The notes under the pieces are model-generated. The model was not told the origin of the DNA and searched no databases. It saw nothing but the letters and a program-made list of their open reading frames with translations. Both the position numbers and the translations under genes were made by a program. Shown here piece by piece: positions 59,183 through 60,723 of a stretch of 60,723 bases of DNA. Numbering within the stretch: position 1 is the stretch's first letter; every line of letters starts with the position of its first letter. Source of the DNA: Chthonomonadaceae bacterium (GTDB lineage Bacteria; Armatimonadota; Chthonomonadetes; Chthonomonadales; Chthonomonadaceae); the NCBI GenBank assembly GCA_027450145.1, contig DAIDKH010000018.1, positions 1 through 60,723 on the forward strand. The letters run 5' to 3'.

Positions 59183-60723
59183 ATGCATGGCAAGATTGGT
59201 TGGTTACATGTGTTCGGTTTGCTGCTCTGCTCTTGTCCGGCATGGGCAGCAACCAGCCAGCGTGGTGTCCCCTCTAGCGACCGCCGATTGCTAACCCCGG
59301 TCACTATCGTCGCACGATCTATCACGCTGCGAAATGCACTCGCCCAGATGTCTGCACAATCGCACGTAGAGCTTACTGTGCAGAAAAGCCAGGCAGGTTT
59401 TCATGACATCCTGTTGGCACATAGCCTGACCCTTAGAAATATGATGATAGGCATCGCCTGGGCCAACCGAATGACATGGACGCAAACGGGGTCAGGTTAC
59501 AAGTTAGTCCAATCCGCTCAGCAGAAGGCGGCGCAGATCGACGAGATACGACAGACAAAGCGACAATCTGCATTCTTCGCAGAAACGCTCGCTCAAACCT
59601 ACCTGGCTTCCATTCAGCGCTTCATTGCGAAGGATAACCTGCACAATCCTGCAACCACCTTTCTGCGTTCCATGGACATAGACACACTCAACGCGCTGGC
59701 ATCCACAGCAAACAGACAGTTACCCGCCTTTCCCGCAGGCGGCAATGCCAACTTCTTTCGCAACTACCTTTTCGGCATTACAAGATTCAAGGACCTCTCT
59801 GCTGCGAATAAAAGGCTTATTGTCAACTACTTTGGGGGGCAGCGAACCGTAATGGGCACCGTACCCAATCTGCTTAGACAGGAGTCGCAGTTCCTCAACG
59901 AAGATTTTGGCTTCTACACACAAGATGGTCAACTCTACCTCGCGGTGATAGGACCCCACAACGGGTCTGTTTGGTGGCCCAACAATTTCGTCGCAGATCG
60001 AAAATACCTCGTGGGATACGACATCAACGACGACAACACAGACCCAAGGGTGGTGAAGCTGCTGCCAAAAGCTCATTTCGATCTCACCGAACCATTGCCC
60101 GCCCGCCTAACTCACCCAACGCTGGTGCTCAAGACGTCGGAATATCTGCCCAATCTGATGGCCCAGCTCTACCATGCAACCGGTTCCCCCGTTATCTGCA
60201 CGAGATTTGTAAACAGCATGCACACGCGCATTCAGGGACTATGGACATTTGAGGACAAGTTTCCCTTAACAGAAGCCGTTCGCGAGGTCGATAGAGCCTT
60301 CGGCTACCACTCCGCCTGGTTTGGCGGTATGCTTGTGAGCAGAACAACCGACCCCGGGCCTAATATCCTCAATGAGCCACCGGCTGGCCTGGTAACCCGC
60401 ATGGCCGCGTTTGCACTCGATAAAGGGCCTATGTCATTAAACGATGTGCATATCATGGCAGGAATGACACACAAACAGTGGGTCGATTTGTGGCAATCTG
60501 CCGTAGCTGAAAAAGCATTTCATCGAATCGGCTACGAAATTGGCCCCAATTGGCGCGCTGCTTTCATGAAGCTGTTCGGCTCGCTAACAACCGAGCAGTT
60601 GGCGGCTGCCGAAAGCCCTGCCGGTATACCTGCAAAGCAGCTTACTGCCGCGCAGCGGATACAGCTCATTTTGGCAACAGACATGGGGCCTTTGCCCTTG
60701 CACCCCAAGCCAGTGCCTGCAGG
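59183..60723 (+). CDS. Large exported cassette protein (type L), STN-like, cassette D, cut by window end
   Basis: Runs open to the last base, about 513 residues so far; by comparison about 40-50 more are expected. Signal peptide WLHVFGLLLCSCPAWAAT, then RGVPSSDRRLLTPVTIVA and an STN-like segment (LAQMSAQSHVELTV ... MIGIAWANRMTWTQTG). Middle: FRNYLFGI, YDINDDNTDPRVVKLLP; second STN-like segment with LPNLMAQLYHATGSPVICTR and GYHSAWFGGMLVSRTTDPG. AAAGGAG lies 10 nt before the ATG (4 nt before an in-frame GTG at 59177). The last 129 bp match cassette B closely. Confidence 0.75.
   Translation, partial: MHGKIGWLHVFGLLLCSCPAWAATSQRGVPSSDRRLLTPVTIVARSITLRNALAQMSAQSHVELTVQKSQAGFHDILLAHSLTLRNMMIGIAWANRMTWTQTGSGYKLVQSAQQKAAQIDEIRQTKRQSAFFAETLAQTYLASIQRFIAKDNLHNPATTFLRSMDIDTLNALASTANRQLPAFPAGGNANFFRNYLFGITRFKDLSAANKRLIVNYFGGQRTVMGTVPNLLRQESQFLNEDFGFYTQDGQLYLAVIGPHNGSVWWPNNFVADRKYLVGYDINDDNTDPRVVKLLPKAHFDLTEPLPARLTHPTLVLKTSEYLPNLMAQLYHATGSPVICTRFVNSMHTRIQGLWTFEDKFPLTEAVREVDRAFGYHSAWFGGMLVSRTTDPGPNILNEPPAGLVTRMAAFALDKGPMSLNDVHIMAGMTHKQWVDLWQSAVAEKAFHRIGYEIGPNWRAAFMKLFGSLTTEQLAAAESPAGIPAKQLTAAQRIQLILATDMGPLPLHPKPVPA

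Overview
The window reads as chromosome of a Gram-negative, respiring bacterium of moderate GC. It has a RND/MFP/TolC efflux operon, several lipoproteins, a c-type cytochrome and many Sec-exported proteins. No rRNA, tRNA, CRISPR array, integrase or transposase was recognised. The mix of LolA-like and STN-like secreted proteins, an arsenosugar cluster, an OGG1-type glycosylase and frequent TTG starts would suit Armatimonadota or a relative, but that assignment is weak.

Layout. 0.1-8 kb: C39-like lipoprotein, a phyH-peptidase-aroA operon, DUF2993 and DUF202 proteins, phosphoglucomutase. 8-16 kb: a LolA-like/DUF697 pair, GtrA, a sulfotransferase-like protein, a TauE/SafE operon, recJ and a thioesterase. 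16-20 kb: arsenosugar genes (flavoprotein, ArsS, two transferases). 20-25 kb: rpmB, a thioredoxin-like protein, a zinc-ribbon membrane protein, an apparently leaderless MFS gene, cytochrome c and a decayed stretch. 25-31 kb: CRP-like regulator, GAF kinase, miaB, HD-GYP/GGDEF protein. 31-41 kb: a six-gene efflux/two-component/OGG operon and a PepSY protein. 41-46.5 kb: BlaI/M56 sensor pair, then an apparent operon of an S41 protein lacking its catalytic dyad, an active-looking S41 protease, and a thioredoxin-fold protein whose first redox cysteine codon is TGA (probable selenocysteine, with a hairpin placed like a bacterial SECIS). 46.5-48.7 kb: MFS and DinB-like genes.

The most unusual part is 48.9-60.7 kb, a tandem array of secreted-protein cassettes. 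A full cassette encodes (i) a small exported protein of about 140-155 aa with an AIHxFTxVN core, (ii) one or two exported proteins of about 300 aa with a LolA/RseB-like layout, and (iii) an exported protein of about 560 aa with an STN-like N-terminus and a second STN-like segment. Three copies of the small gene share a promoter-leader block: CRP-type TGTGA-N6-TCACA sites, a TATAAT-like -10 at fixed distance, a 9-bp tandem repeat (TCCTCTGCG) of variable copy number, and an almost invariant start region with ATGs in all three frames. The large genes carry near-identical DNA patches inside divergent sequence, which suggests gene conversion. I recognise no described system with this organisation.

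Likely links: the CRP-like regulator at 25.1 kb keeps cNMP-binding residues and the Arg-Glu pair that reads TGTGA in E. coli CRP, so it is a candidate regulator of the cassette promoters. The S41/selenoprotein operon looks like an envelope proteolysis and thiol-redox unit.
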